Below, piece by piece: positions 34,676 to 46,276 of a stretch of 64,000 bases of DNA (positions are counted from its first letter, which is position 1; each line of letters opens with the position of its first letter). Source of the stretch: Luteipulveratus mongoliensis (GTDB lineage: Bacteria > Actinomycetota > Actinomycetes > Actinomycetales > Dermatophilaceae). Location: the NCBI RefSeq assembly GCF_001190945.1, contig NZ_CP011112.1, positions 372,001 through 436,000 of the forward strand, written 5' to 3'. The notes beneath the pieces are model-generated. The model ran no database searches. It was not told the DNA's origin and saw nothing but the letters and a program-made list of their open reading frames with translations. A program made the translations under genes and the position numbers.

Positions 34676-35260
34676 CTAGTGTGCACCGTCCGGCCGCTGA
34701 TCGCCAAACTGGCCGCCGTCCGTCTGACCCGACTCGGGTACCTCCCGCAGCAGACCGTCCCGACCACGTATCCACTGCTGACCGGTCGTGTCCGTGAACG
34801 TCAGCTCGTCGATGCCGAGCCGATCCGCTTTCATGACAGGGCTCACGGCGCCGTACACGGCGTCCAGCGACTGTCCGAGATCCCAGCCGAACACATTCTC
34901 GAGGCGCTCGAAGAAGTAGGTGCCCGGCGGCAGCGTCGCCAGGTGGAGGACCGGACTGGACTGCGACTTCGGATAGGCGTCCTTCACCCACTCCCGACTG
35001 GCCACCGACACGTGTCGGACCGGGTTCTCGCCGCGGTTCGCCATCACGAGGCCGTAGTGCTTGTGCTTCTTGGCGTCCAGCCGGACCGCTTGCCACGCGT
35101 TGACCTTGCCCGGCTCCTCGCGGCGCCGGTCGTCTTCTGTACGCCGGTCGCGCGCCTGCTCGACCTTCAGTGTCCGCCACGCGGCGAAGCCGGCTGCTCC
35201 CGCGGCGGCCAGTGCGCCGCCGTTGACCACCAGCCCGATCCAGTTAGTCACGTCCCCCAT
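34676..35260 (-). CDS. Hypothetical membrane-anchored protein
   Basis: The 194-residue protein has one N-terminal membrane helix (NWIGLVVNGGALAAAGAAGF), a short Arg/Glu-rich coiled segment, and a beta-rich domain with YGLVMANRGENPVRHVSV and LTFTDTTGQQWIRG. The latter resembles the immunoglobulin-like tails of DUF-type actinobacterial proteins. It ends ten bases before the 5' end of tRNA-Leu on the same strand, so the two could share a transcript. No catalytic motif is visible. Confidence 0.6.
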   Translation of the reverse strand: MGDVTNWIGLVVNGGALAAAGAAGFAAWRTLKVEQARDRRTEDDRRREEPGKVNAWQAVRLDAKKHKHYGLVMANRGENPVRHVSVASREWVKDAYPKSQSSPVLHLATLPPGTYFFERLENVFGWDLGQSLDAVYGAVSPVMKADRLGIDELTFTDTTGQQWIRGRDGLLREVPESGQTDGGQFGDQRPDGAH

Positions 35261-35312
35261 ACCTCGACGGTACGAAGTTCGCCGTCCCGTTGGGCCGTTA
35301 CGCGGTCCCCGG

Positions 35313-36893
35313 TCAGATGAACCGTGCCGCCGTCAGGGCGTACGCCACGTTCCCGATGACGTTGGGGTGGAATCGCTCCTGCTTGTCCCGCAGTCCGTCA
35401 TCAGGGTTGTAGCTGCCCGTGATGAGCCCATTGATCCACTGCTGGCGCAACGGCGCACATCCCCCGTGTGGCGCGGGAGGAGTGAGGTCGAAGGTCGCCA
35501 TCGTCGGTGAGTAGGCGATCCTCAGCCCTTCACCCTTGAGCTTGCGGACCGTCTTCGCGGTCTGGATGGCGAGGTGAGAGGCGATCCCGTCGATGGTCCC
35601 GGCCTCGGTCCCGGAGATCCCGAGGCAGTCCAGGTGCCGCCCACCAAAGGTCAGGATCTTCGGGTAGCCCGCCAGCATGATCGTCGCGTGACCGCTCTTC
35701 CGGTCGATCGTGCGCAGCACCTCCTCCAGCTTCGGCATGAACCGATCGATCTCCGCCTTCTTGCCGCGTACGTCGGGACTCGCTGTGCACGGGCGCGGGT
35801 TGGTGACGCAGTCCGTGAGGATGCCGGCGAAGCCCAGGTCGTTGCCACCAATGCTCAGGAGGACGTAGTCCGCGCCTCCCTTCAATGCCTTGATCTGCGC
35901 CGGCTCCCCATAGCGCGACCGGCGCAGCAGGTCCTCCGTCTCCGCACCCGAGCAGGCAACCTGCTGGTAGTCGATCTTGGCGTTGCTGTAATCAGCGCGA
36001 CCGAGGCCAGGCAGCTGCACCGTCCGCTGCCACGACAGCGGCGACCGGTGGCACTTGTTGCCGGGCTGTCGAGTCGCGTTGTCGTAGACGTACGTGCCCT
36101 CACCGGACGCGTACGAGTCGCCCATCGCCACCACTCGCGGCTTCCGCTGGGAGAGCGAGTTGGACGTGCGCTTCGTCATGCTCAGCAGCGGAGACGGCGG
36201 GTCCTTCGGGCGTGGCGGCAGCTTCAGGTCGTGCGGCGCGGCCGGGACCGGTGGGTTGACCAGTGTCGGACCCTCTTCGTCGCGGCACGCGCGCAGCTTC
36301 GGGCTGAACCCGTCAGCGCCGGTGCCGACGTACCGGTCCGACACCCACAGGTTGTCCGATGTCAGGTCCCAGATGCGTGAGCCGTTCGCCGCGTTGCCCG
36401 GTGCCTGGCAGCGGACCGAAACCTTCGAACCCGCTTGGTACTCCTTGACTTCCGGCGCTTCGACATAGCGCGCCCGACGGCCCGCGAGGTCAGTACGCAC
36501 AGGGAAGGCTTTCGCCGACGCTCCCGTCGGACCTTGGCCGGCCCTGCAGCGCGGCAGCGCGCGAGTGAATCCGTCGGCGCCGGTGCGCACGTAGGTGTCG
36601 GACACCCACAGGTTGTCGGCCGTCAGGTCCCAGATGTGCGAGCCGTTGGCGAGGCCGCCCGAGCTCTGACAGTGGATCGCGATCCGCGTGCCCTTGGCGT
36701 ACTCCTTCACCTCCGGCGACGAGGTGTCCTTGGCGCGCCGCCCGGCGAGATCGGCGGTGACCCGGAACCGCGCCGCGGCCTGGGGCCGGTCCTTCGACTC
36801 CGCGTGAGTGACGGCTGCCACGGCGACCAGACCTCCGGTCAGCAGGGTGGTCGCGGCCCCCGCCGCGAGCACCCGACGTGCACGTGTCTTCAT
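35313..36893 (-). CDS. Secreted SGNH/GDSL hydrolase with two N-terminal SH3-like repeats
   Basis: From ATG 36893 (AGGGAG site) the protein is 526 residues. After a signal peptide, two repeats of about 80 residues (each with LAGRRA, EVKEY, IWDLTxDNLWVSD and GADGF) resemble bacterial SH3 wall-binding modules. The C-terminal catalytic domain has block I GDSYASGEG, GGNDLGF and a late FHPN that supplies the His, as in the rhizomal SGNH lipase/esterase group. It probably acts on esters at or near the cell wall. A Pro-rich linker separates the parts. Confidence 0.82.
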   Translation of the reverse strand: MKTRARRVLAAGAATTLLTGGLVAVAAVTHAESKDRPQAAARFRVTADLAGRRAKDTSSPEVKEYAKGTRIAIHCQSSGGLANGSHIWDLTADNLWVSDTYVRTGADGFTRALPRCRAGQGPTGASAKAFPVRTDLAGRRARYVEAPEVKEYQAGSKVSVRCQAPGNAANGSRIWDLTSDNLWVSDRYVGTGADGFSPKLRACRDEEGPTLVNPPVPAAPHDLKLPPRPKDPPSPLLSMTKRTSNSLSQRKPRVVAMGDSYASGEGTYVYDNATRQPGNKCHRSPLSWQRTVQLPGLGRADYSNAKIDYQQVACSGAETEDLLRRSRYGEPAQIKALKGGADYVLLSIGGNDLGFAGILTDCVTNPRPCTASPDVRGKKAEIDRFMPKLEEVLRTIDRKSGHATIMLAGYPKILTFGGRHLDCLGISGTEAGTIDGIASHLAIQTAKTVRKLKGEGLRIAYSPTMATFDLTPPAPHGGCAPLRQQWINGLITGSYNPDDGLRDKQERFHPNVIGNVAYALTAARFI

Positions 36894-37211
36894 GACTGCT
36901 CTCCCTGTCCCATGAACGACGGCGGCTCCCCACGCCGGGGGTCTGACGGCGTACGCCGTCTGTCGCGTTCCGCGCGGGCGCGAAAGCGAGGCACTTTGCG
37001 AGCGCACACGACGTTGCTCCTCGACGAGGGCCGGGCTGGAACCGGCAGCCGCGGCACAGCATCGGAGCCGGGTCGTGGCCCGGAGGCGACGCGACCGTAG
37101 TCACGTCGCGCCTCTGGGTGGGCGGTGCGGATACCATCCAGTGTCTGACCTGCAGGCCAGCCGCCGCGCCAGCCTGCCCAATGCCGGGGATCAAGCGAAG
37201 GAGGCCATCCG
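36894..37211. other. Divergent intergenic region upstream of fhaA
   Basis: This 318-base gap separates the SGNH gene from fhaA and must hold the promoter of the kinase/division operon. No -10/-35 pair stands out, and the short frames seen here have no ribosome site. Confidence 0.4.
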
Positions 37212-38297
37212 ATGGGACTGTTCGACAAGCTCGAGCGCAAGCTCGAGCAGACCGTCAACGGCGCCTTCGCCAAAGCGTTCCGGGCAGAGGTGCAGCCGGT
37301 CGAGATCGCCAGCGCCATGCGGCGCGCCATGGACGACCGCGCATCCAGCATCGGCAAGAACCAGCGGCCGATCGTGCCCAACCTGTTCTCGGTCGAGCTG
37401 AGTGAGACCGACTTCGAGCGGCTGACGGCCTACCGCGAGGAGCTGTCGGACGAGCTGATCGCCTCCGCGATGGAGCACGCCGACACCCAGCGCTACACGC
37501 CTGGCGGTCCGGTCGCGGTCACCTTCACGCGCAGCGAGCAGCTCGAGACCGGCGTCTTCCGCATCCGCCCGTCGACCGCCAAGCATGTGGACAACCTCGA
37601 GGGCGAGGCGCTGGACGATCCCGCCCAAGACCCCGAGCTGCGATCGCCGCTGGAGTCGGGCACTGCACTGCCGTTGCCGCTCCCGGGCGCGCCTGGGGGG
37701 CCGCGGTCACCAGGTCTCGATACGCCCGGTCTCGATACGCCCTCCGCTGGCGCTCCGGGCTACTCGACCAACGCCGCGGGGGCTCCGGGCTACTCGACCA
37801 GCGGTCCCGACCAGGCGTTCCACGCCCAGGAGACCGGGCACGACCCGGGACCTGGCTACTCGACCCAGCCGGCGTACGACCAGCCCCATCAGCCGTCGTA
37901 CGACGCACCGCCGCCTTCGTACGAGCAGGCGCCACCGGCGTACGAACAGCCTGCGCCTGAGGTGCCGGCTCCGCCACCGCCGCCGCGCAAGCGTCCCCAG
38001 GAGCGACCGTGGCTGGACATCGACGGCGAGCGCTACCCGATCATGTCTGCAATGACGATCATCGGCCGCGACGACGACGCCGACGTCATTCTCGACGACC
38101 CGGGAATCTCCAGGCACCACAGTGAGATTCGCGTGACCAACGACGGCCCGCACCTGGTCGTCACCCTCAAGGATCTCGGCTCCACCAACGGCACCTTCGT
38201 CAATGGCGACCCGATCGGCAGCGCCCGTCTGGTCGATGGAGACCGCATCACCGTCGGCCGTACGGCCATGACCATTCATATAGGGGGGCGCCGGTGA
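37212..38297 (+). CDS. fhaA: FhaA, DUF3662 and FHA domain protein
   Basis: The 361-residue cytoplasmic protein has the N-terminal DUF3662 domain (GLFDKLERKLEQTVNGAFAK, residues 1-115), a Pro/Tyr/Gly-rich linker (about 150-265), and a C-terminal FHA domain with IGRDDDADVIL, ISRHHSEI and LGSTNGTF. In mycobacteria FhaA binds phosphothreonines, including the pseudokinase MviN, and links PknB to peptidoglycan synthesis. It heads the kinase operon. Unusually, part of its linker is encoded by the dispersed repeat described at 37713-37802. GGAGG-like AAGGAGG precedes the start. Confidence 0.95.
   Translation: MGLFDKLERKLEQTVNGAFAKAFRAEVQPVEIASAMRRAMDDRASSIGKNQRPIVPNLFSVELSETDFERLTAYREELSDELIASAMEHADTQRYTPGGPVAVTFTRSEQLETGVFRIRPSTAKHVDNLEGEALDDPAQDPELRSPLESGTALPLPLPGAPGGPRSPGLDTPGLDTPSAGAPGYSTNAAGAPGYSTSGPDQAFHAQETGHDPGPGYSTQPAYDQPHQPSYDAPPPSYEQAPPAYEQPAPEVPAPPPPPRKRPQERPWLDIDGERYPIMSAMTIIGRDDDADVILDDPGISRHHSEIRVTNDGPHLVVTLKDLGSTNGTFVNGDPIGSARLVDGDRITVGRTAMTIHIGGRR
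37713..37802 (+). repeat. Dispersed repeat copy inside fhaA
   Basis: The sequence contains GGTCTCGATACG twice, then CTCCGCTGGCGCTCCGG, CTACTCGACCA twice. It matches the right half of the intergenic copies at 51.8, 55.9 and 61.1-61.4 kb. The reading frame gives LDTPSAGAPGYST-type residues. Compared with intergenic copies it has one extra C and one extra G, and CTAGCG has become CTGGCG. Confidence 0.75.
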
Positions 38298-38764
38298 GCG
38301 AGCTCACCGTCACCGCGATCCGACTCGGCCTGCTGGCGCTTCTCTGGGCGTTCGTCTTCAGCATTGTCGGCGTGCTCCGTGGCGACCTGTACGGCACCCG
38401 AGTCGTCGCTCGGCGCGGGGGAGCGCCGGCCCGCAGCAACGACGAGCGGCGGCCCCCGCGAGCCATCCGCAAGGGCCCGACCCACCTCGCGGTCACCGAG
38501 GGCTCGTTGCGTGGCACCACGCTCCCGCTCACCGATGCCGGCGTGCTGATCGGCCGCAACCCGGAGTGCGCTCTGGTTCTGTCGGACGACTTCGCCTCGG
38601 GACGGCACGCGCGCATCTATCGTCGCGACGACGGCTGGTACGTCGACGACCTCGGCTCCACCAACGGCACGTTCGCCGGCAACCAGCGCGTTACCCAAGG
38701 TGTCAAGCTCGACGTAGGTTCCCGCCTGCGCATCGGGCAGACCGTGCTTGAGCTGAGGAAGTAG
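38294..38764 (+). CDS. fhaB: FhaB/FipA, membrane FHA protein
   Basis: The 156-residue protein has one N-terminal membrane helix (about 10-28), then a basic linker and an FHA domain with LIGRNPECALVL, SGRHARI and LGSTNGTF. The mycobacterial homologue joins FtsZ and FtsQ under PknA control and supports division under stress. The GTG start overlaps the fhaA stop by 4 bp. It lies seven bases before pstP. Confidence 0.93.
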   Translation: MSELTVTAIRLGLLALLWAFVFSIVGVLRGDLYGTRVVARRGGAPARSNDERRPPRAIRKGPTHLAVTEGSLRGTTLPLTDAGVLIGRNPECALVLSDDFASGRHARIYRRDDGWYVDDLGSTNGTFAGNQRVTQGVKLDVGSRLRIGQTVLELRK

Positions 38765-38771
38765 ACAACGC

Positions 38772-40061
38772 ATGCCGATCGCGCTGCACTACGCGGCCCG
38801 GACCGACCTGGGTCTCGGTTCGAAGAGCCGCAACGAGGACTCCGGGTACGCCGGACCTGACCTGCTCATCCTGGCGGACGGCATGGGGGGTCACGCGGCG
38901 GGCGACGTCGCGAGCTCGACCGTGGTCGGCGAGCTGGTGGCTCTCGACGGTGAGGGTGTCGGCGCCGACGACGCGCTGCACCAGCTCGGCGAAGCCGTCA
39001 AGCGCGCCAACGACCGGCTGCGCGACGAGATGGACCACTCCGATGACCTCGAGGGCATGGGCACCACGCTCATCGCCCTCCTGCGCACCGGCACCAAGCT
39101 CGCTCTGGCCAACATCGGCGACTCGCGCGCGTTCATGCTGCGCGGCGGCACGTTCAGCCAGATCACCAAGGACCACTCCTTCGTCCAGGCCCTCCTCGAC
39201 GATGGCCGGATCACGCCGGAGGAGGCCGAGCACCACCCCCAGCGCTCGCTCGTGACGCGCGTTCTGACGGGCCGCGACGACGACGTACCGGACCTGTCGA
39301 TGCGTGAGGCGCAGATCGGCGACCGCTACCTCCTGTGCTCCGACGGCCTGTCGGACTACGTCGCGGGCTCGACCATCGAGGACATCCTGCGCGGGAGCCA
39401 GACGCCCGCCGAGGCCGCTGACCGCCTGGTCGCGATCGCGCTGCGCGCCAGCACCCGCGACAACGTGACCGTCGTCGTCGCCGACGTCGTCGACCAGTCC
39501 GAGCCGGTGCACAACCAGCCGCAGGTCGTGGGCGCGGCCGCTGCCCTCGGCACCGCCGGCGACCAGGCCGTCGAGGCACCCGCACCGCTGACCCCGGCCG
39601 AGAAGGCCGCCGCGCTCAGCCGCGAGGCCAACACACCGCTGAACCAGCAACCGCCGCCCGAGGGCCCGCACGGTCCACAGCTCGCCGAGGAGGGTCCCAG
39701 GTCGCCGCGCGCGGCCTGGTTTCGATGGGGCGCCCTCGGCGGACTGATCCTCTGTGTCCTGCTGATCGCCGCGTTCGTCGGCTACCGCTGGAGCCAGCAG
39801 CAGTTCTACGTCGGGGAGGAGCGTGGCCTCGTCACGATCTACCAGGGCGTCCCTCAGGACTTCGGCCCGTTCTCGCTCCACTCGGTCGACAGCAAGACCG
39901 ACATCGCGACCACGGACCTGCCGCAGTTCTACCGCGACCGCGTCGACAGCACCCTCAGCGCGAGCAGCAAGAACGAGGCCATCCGCATCGTCGAGGACCT
40001 GCGTACCGAGATGGTGAAGTGCCAGACCGGCACGGCTGACGGGAGCACCTGCACCCCGTGA
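38772..40061 (+). CDS. pstP: PstP, membrane PP2C Ser/Thr phosphatase
   Basis: The 429-residue protein has a PP2C catalytic domain (about 1-240) with RNEDS, LADGMGGH and later SDGLSDYV and DNVTVVVADV, which bind the metal ions. A Pro-rich linker, one membrane helix (about 320-342) and a 90-residue external domain follow. It is the only phosphatase in the operon and counteracts PknA and PknB. It overlaps rodA by 4 bp. Confidence 0.95.
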   Translation: MPIALHYAARTDLGLGSKSRNEDSGYAGPDLLILADGMGGHAAGDVASSTVVGELVALDGEGVGADDALHQLGEAVKRANDRLRDEMDHSDDLEGMGTTLIALLRTGTKLALANIGDSRAFMLRGGTFSQITKDHSFVQALLDDGRITPEEAEHHPQRSLVTRVLTGRDDDVPDLSMREAQIGDRYLLCSDGLSDYVAGSTIEDILRGSQTPAEAADRLVAIALRASTRDNVTVVVADVVDQSEPVHNQPQVVGAAAALGTAGDQAVEAPAPLTPAEKAAALSREANTPLNQQPPPEGPHGPQLAEEGPRSPRAAWFRWGALGGLILCVLLIAAFVGYRWSQQQFYVGEERGLVTIYQGVPQDFGPFSLHSVDSKTDIATTDLPQFYRDRVDSTLSASSKNEAIRIVEDLRTEMVKCQTGTADGSTCTP

Positions 40062-41434
40062 CGACGATTACCAGTCTTGCCCCGAGGACTCGCCGCAACA
40101 CCGAGCTGGTCCTCCTGGCGTTCGCCATCGGCATCGTGCTGCTGGCGTACGCCAATGTCGGCATGGCTGTGCAGGATCGGGTCCCGGCGGACCTCGGCAC
40201 GCTCGGCATCGGGATCGGTGTCATCGCGATGGTCTTCCACCTCGTGCTGCGGTGGCGGGCGTCGTACGCCGACCCGTTGCTCCTCCCCATCGCAACCCTG
40301 CTCAACGGGCTGGGTCTGGTGATGATCCATCGGATCGACCTGGCCAACGACAAGACGATCGGCGAGGGCGCTGCGCTCAAGCAGCTGATGTGGAGCGGAC
40401 TCGCAGCCTGTGCGGCGATGGTGCTGCTCGTGCTCATCAAGGACCACCGTCGGCTGTCGCGCTACACCTTCACGCTCGCGCTCGCCGGCCTCGGGCTGCT
40501 GCTGCTCCCGCTGTTCCCCGTGATCGGCAAGAACATCAACGGCTCTCGCATCTGGATCGGCTTCGGGCCGTTCAGCCTGCAGCCGGGTGAGATCGCCAAG
40601 ATCCTGCTGACGATCTTCTTCGCCGCCTACCTCGTGCAGACCCGTGACGCGCTGTCGCTGATCGGTCGCCGCTTCCTCGGCTTCCCCCTGCCGCGAGCGC
40701 GTGACCTCGGGCCGATCATGATCGCCTGGCTCGCCTCACTCGCCGTCCTCGTCTTCCAGAAGGACCTCGGTTCGTCGCTGCTGTTCTTCGGGCTCTTCGT
40801 CGCGATGCTCTACGTCGCGACCGAGCGCCGCGCGTGGATCGCCATCGGCCTGTCGCTGTTCGCCGTCGGCACCTTCGTGGCCTGGAAGCTCTTCGCTCAC
40901 CTCCAGGAGCGCGTCACCCTGTGGCTCGACCCGTTCGCCAGCGGCCAGAGCGACCAGCTCGCCAAAGGCTTGATGGGCATGGCATCCGGCTCGATGTTCG
41001 GCACCGGCCTGGGGCAGGGGCGGCCCGAGGAGACCTACTTCGCCAACTCCGACTTCATCATCGCCAGCTTCGGTGAGGAGCTCGGCCTCATCGGCCTCAT
41101 GGCGATCCTGCTCCTGTACGCCCTCATGGTCGAGCGCGGTCTGCGCACCGGCGTCGGCGCCCGGGACGGCTTTGGCAAGCTGCTCGCCACCGGCCTGGCG
41201 TTCTCGCTGGCGCTGCAGGTGTTCGTCGTCGTCGGCGGCGTCACCCGCGTCATCCCGCTCACCGGTCTGACCACGCCGTTCATGTCCGCCGGTGGCTCCT
41301 CGCTGCTGGCCAACTGGGTGATCGTCGCCCTGCTGCTCCGGATCAGCGACCAGGCCCGCCGGCCGGTCGTCGAGGACGGCGGCGGTGGGCGCAACATCGG
41401 CCAGGACGAGACTCAGGTGGTGAAGATCAAGTGA
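40058..41434 (+). CDS. rodA: RodA/FtsW-type SEDS glycosyltransferase
   Basis: This 458-residue polytopic membrane protein of the SEDS family has about ten helices. It has NGSRIWIGFGPFSLQPGEIAK, FQKDLGSSLLFFG, ANSDFIIASFGEELG and a terminal GVTRVIPLTGLTTPFMS with SAGGSS. It polymerises lipid II together with a class B penicillin-binding protein, here encoded by the next gene. Its start (GTGA) overlaps pstP and its end overlaps pbpA. Confidence 0.95.
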   Translation: MTTITSLAPRTRRNTELVLLAFAIGIVLLAYANVGMAVQDRVPADLGTLGIGIGVIAMVFHLVLRWRASYADPLLLPIATLLNGLGLVMIHRIDLANDKTIGEGAALKQLMWSGLAACAAMVLLVLIKDHRRLSRYTFTLALAGLGLLLLPLFPVIGKNINGSRIWIGFGPFSLQPGEIAKILLTIFFAAYLVQTRDALSLIGRRFLGFPLPRARDLGPIMIAWLASLAVLVFQKDLGSSLLFFGLFVAMLYVATERRAWIAIGLSLFAVGTFVAWKLFAHLQERVTLWLDPFASGQSDQLAKGLMGMASGSMFGTGLGQGRPEETYFANSDFIIASFGEELGLIGLMAILLLYALMVERGLRTGVGARDGFGKLLATGLAFSLALQVFVVVGGVTRVIPLTGLTTPFMSAGGSSLLANWVIVALLLRISDQARRPVVEDGGGGRNIGQDETQVVKIK

Positions 41435-42888
41435 ACTCGCCCATCCGCCGAATCGGCATCGTGGCGGCCGCGATGTTCTGTGCGCTGCTGATGTCCAGCA
41501 CGCTGATCCAGTTCGTGCAGGCCAAGGAGCTGCAGGACCGGCCCGGCAACAGGAGGACCCTGCTGGCGTCGTACAGCAAGGAGCGCGGCTCGATCCTCGT
41601 CGGCGGCACCGCCGTCGCGCGCTCCGACGAGGTCGACGACAACTTCAAGTGGCAGCGCAAGTACCCCCAACCGCAGCTGTACGCCCCGGTCACCGGCTAC
41701 TACTCCTTCACCTACGGGGCCGGTCGCGGTGTCGAGGGTTCGTACGACGACCTGCTGAGCGGCAGCTCGGACCGCCTGTTCTACCGCCGCATGGTCGACG
41801 TGATCACGGGTAAGCCGCCGCAGGGCGCGACGCTCGAGCTGACCATCGACCCCAAGGTGCAGAAGGCCGCGTGGGACGCACTCGGCAACCAGCGCGGCGC
41901 GATCGTCGCGCTGGACCCCAAGACCGGCGCGATCCTGGCCATGGTGAGCAAGCCGACCTACGACCCCAACGTGCTGGCCGGCCACGACCTGCCCGGGGTC
42001 TCCAAGGCCTGGACCAAGCTGAGCACCGACAAGAGCCGGCCGCTGACCAACCGCGCGATCGGCGGCGACCTCTACCCGCCCGGCTCGACGTTCAAGCTGA
42101 TCACCACGGCCGCGGCGCTGGAGTCGGGGCAGTACACGCCCGAGTCCGTCCTGCCCGGCCCGGCCGCGCTGGACCTGCCGCAGACCACGGTCGACCTGCC
42201 CAACGTCGACGGTCGACCCTGCGGTCCGAACGACAAGACCACGATGGCCCACGCGCTGCAGATCAGCTGCAACTCGGCGTACGGCTCCCTCGGCATGTCA
42301 CTCGGCCAGACCAAGATCCGCGACCAGGCGCACAAGTTCGGCTACGGCCAGGCGGTGACGGTGCCGATGCGCGTGACGCCGAGCATCTTCCCGACCAACC
42401 TGAACCAGCCGCAGCTGGCCCAGTCCGCGATCGGTCAGTTCGACGTCCGCGCGACGCCGATGCAGGTGGCGATGGTGAGCGCGTCGATCGCCAACGGAGG
42501 ACGCGAGATGACGCCGTACCTCGTCAAGAACGTCCGCGACAAGGACCTCGACGTGATCGACTCGACCGACCCGGAGGAGTTCGCCAAGCCGATCTCCAAG
42601 GACACGGCCGGACAGATCAACACGATGATGCAGGCCGTCGTCGAGGCGGGGTCGGGCCGCAAGGCCAAGATCCCCGGCATGAAGGTGGCAGGCAAGACTG
42701 GCACCGCACAGAGCGCCAAGGGTGCGCTGTCCGACGTGTGGTTCACCGGATTCGCACCAGCTGACAACCCACGGGTGGCGGTAGCCGTCGTCGTGGAAGA
42801 CGGGGGAACGATGGCAGACGAGGCCAGCGGTGGCGTCGTGGCAGCACCAATTGCACGGAAGGTGATGGAAGCGGTGGTCTCCCAATGA
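41431..42888 (+). CDS. pbpA: PbpA, class B penicillin-binding protein
   Basis: The 485-residue protein has one N-terminal membrane anchor, a short pedestal, and a transpeptidase domain with GSTFKL (SxxK nucleophile Ser), SCN in QISCNSAY, and KTGT in AGKTGTAQ. It lacks PASTA domains, as do other short actinobacterial PbpA proteins. It cross-links peptidoglycan made by the adjacent SEDS polymerase. It overlaps rodA and pknA by 4 bp each. Confidence 0.95.
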   Translation: MNSPIRRIGIVAAAMFCALLMSSTLIQFVQAKELQDRPGNRRTLLASYSKERGSILVGGTAVARSDEVDDNFKWQRKYPQPQLYAPVTGYYSFTYGAGRGVEGSYDDLLSGSSDRLFYRRMVDVITGKPPQGATLELTIDPKVQKAAWDALGNQRGAIVALDPKTGAILAMVSKPTYDPNVLAGHDLPGVSKAWTKLSTDKSRPLTNRAIGGDLYPPGSTFKLITTAAALESGQYTPESVLPGPAALDLPQTTVDLPNVDGRPCGPNDKTTMAHALQISCNSAYGSLGMSLGQTKIRDQAHKFGYGQAVTVPMRVTPSIFPTNLNQPQLAQSAIGQFDVRATPMQVAMVSASIANGGREMTPYLVKNVRDKDLDVIDSTDPEEFAKPISKDTAGQINTMMQAVVEAGSGRKAKIPGMKVAGKTGTAQSAKGALSDVWFTGFAPADNPRVAVAVVVEDGGTMADEASGGVVAAPIARKVMEAVVSQ

Positions 42889-44335
42889 GCACGCCAGCCC
42901 AGGGCACCACGATGGGTGGGCGCTACACGCTCACTGATCGCATTGCCGCAGGCGGTATGGGCGAGGTGTGGAAGGCCAGGGACGACATCCTTGGTCGCAC
43001 GGTCGCGTTGAAGGTCCTGAAGGCGGGCCTGACGGACGAGACGGGCTTCACCGAACGCTTCCGCAACGAGGCTCGGCACTCCGCCGCACTGACGCACGGC
43101 AACATCGCCCAGGTCTACGACTACGGCGAGGACGACGGCACTGCCTACCTCGTCATGGAGTTCGTGCCGGGGCGGCCGCTGTCCAAGCTCATCGAAGAGC
43201 GCGCGCCGATGTCGCCGATCGAGACCGTCGAGCTGATCAGCCAGGCGGCCGCCGCACTGCAGGCCGCCCACAAGAACGGCCTGATCCACCGCGACGTCAA
43301 GCCCGCCAACATCCTCATCGACCCGGAGGGCACCGCCAAGCTCACCGACTTCGGCATCGCCCGCGCGGTCGGCTCGGTCGCGATGACCAAGACGGGTGAG
43401 GTCATGGGCACCGCCCAGTACCTCGCGCCCGAGGCCGCCATGGGTCGGCCCTCGACGAACCTGTCGGACGTCTACGCCCTCGGCGTGGTCACCTACGAGA
43501 TGCTCGCCGGCCGTCGGCCGTTCGAGGCGGAGACAGCGGTGGCGCTGGCGCTGGCGCACGTCAACCAGCCGCCACCGCCGCTGCCACCGTTCGTGCCGCC
43601 GACGATCCGTGCGGTCGTGCACGCCTCCCTCGAGAAGGACCCCGCACGTCGTCCGCAGAACGCTGCCGAGTACGGCCGTGCGCTGCGTCAGGCACTGCGC
43701 GACGCCGACCGGATGGGTGCACTGCGCCCGGGCCCCGGTGGCCCGCCGCCGCGCCCGCAGGGTCCCGGCGCCTCGTCCGGTCCGCAGCCGACCGGCTCGC
43801 GACCCGCCGCTTCCTCCGGACCGCAGTCCACGCGTACGCCGGGTGGCCCGGCCTCGGGTCCCAACCGGGTCGGTCCTCCGTCAGGTCCCAACCCGCACGC
43901 GGGCCGTACGTCCGGGCCGCAGCAGCAGGTCGGGCACACCTCCGGACCCAACCCGCAGACCGGGCGCCACGGTGCCCAGCTGCCGGTGGCACGCCCGACG
44001 CCGGCGCGGGATCCCGACACCAGCCAGGTCACCCGCTCGCGACTGAAGACTCAGCCCGAGGAGGTCAAGCAGCAGACCCGTCGGCAGCAGCACGTGCCGG
44101 ACCACACATCCGGAGGCACCGGCAGCGGCCTGATGGCCAACAAGCCGCTGCTCATCGGTGGCGCCATCGCCGCGGTCCTCCTCGTCGGCCTGCTGATCTT
44201 CCTGCTGACTCGTGGTGGCGGCGAAGACCCGGGCAACAACCCCGGCAACAATCCGTCCGTCAACACCGGACCGTTCAAGACTCCGTTCAAGCCGGTCTCC
44301 ATGCATGCCGGGACGGGCAATCCGAAGGAGATCCT

Positions 44336-44339
<4 letters not shown>
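42885..44339 (+). CDS. pknA: PknA Ser/Thr protein kinase
   Basis: The 484-residue receptor-like kinase has the glycine loop IAAGGMGEVWKA, catalytic Lys in VALKVLK, HRDVKPANI, DFG in LTDFGIAR, and activation-loop MGTAQYLAPE. A Pro/Gly/Arg-rich juxtamembrane stretch of about 130 residues leads to one membrane helix (about 425-445) and a short external tail without PASTA domains. Overlaps with pbpA and pknB place it in one translation unit. Known PknA proteins phosphorylate division and cell-wall proteins. Confidence 0.94.
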
Positions 44340-46201
<1,862 letters not shown>

Positions 46202-46231
46202 CCGGCGCGGTCGTACGAATCCGCTGACGTA

Positions 46232-46265
46232 CGAAGGCTCCTCACCTCACGGTGGGGAGCCTTCG
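46232..46265 (+). terminator. Terminator of the kinase operon
   Basis: CGAAGGCTCCTCACC and GGTGGGGAGCCTTCG form a 15-bp stem (one wobble) around TCAC, 30 bases after the pknB stop. Confidence 0.75.
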
Positions 46266-46276
46266 TCGTAGTGCCG

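Noticed and set aside
38703-39881. Long minus-strand frame opposite pstP
   Set aside because: It is a shadow of the PP2C gene in high-GC DNA, without ribosome site or recognisable domain.
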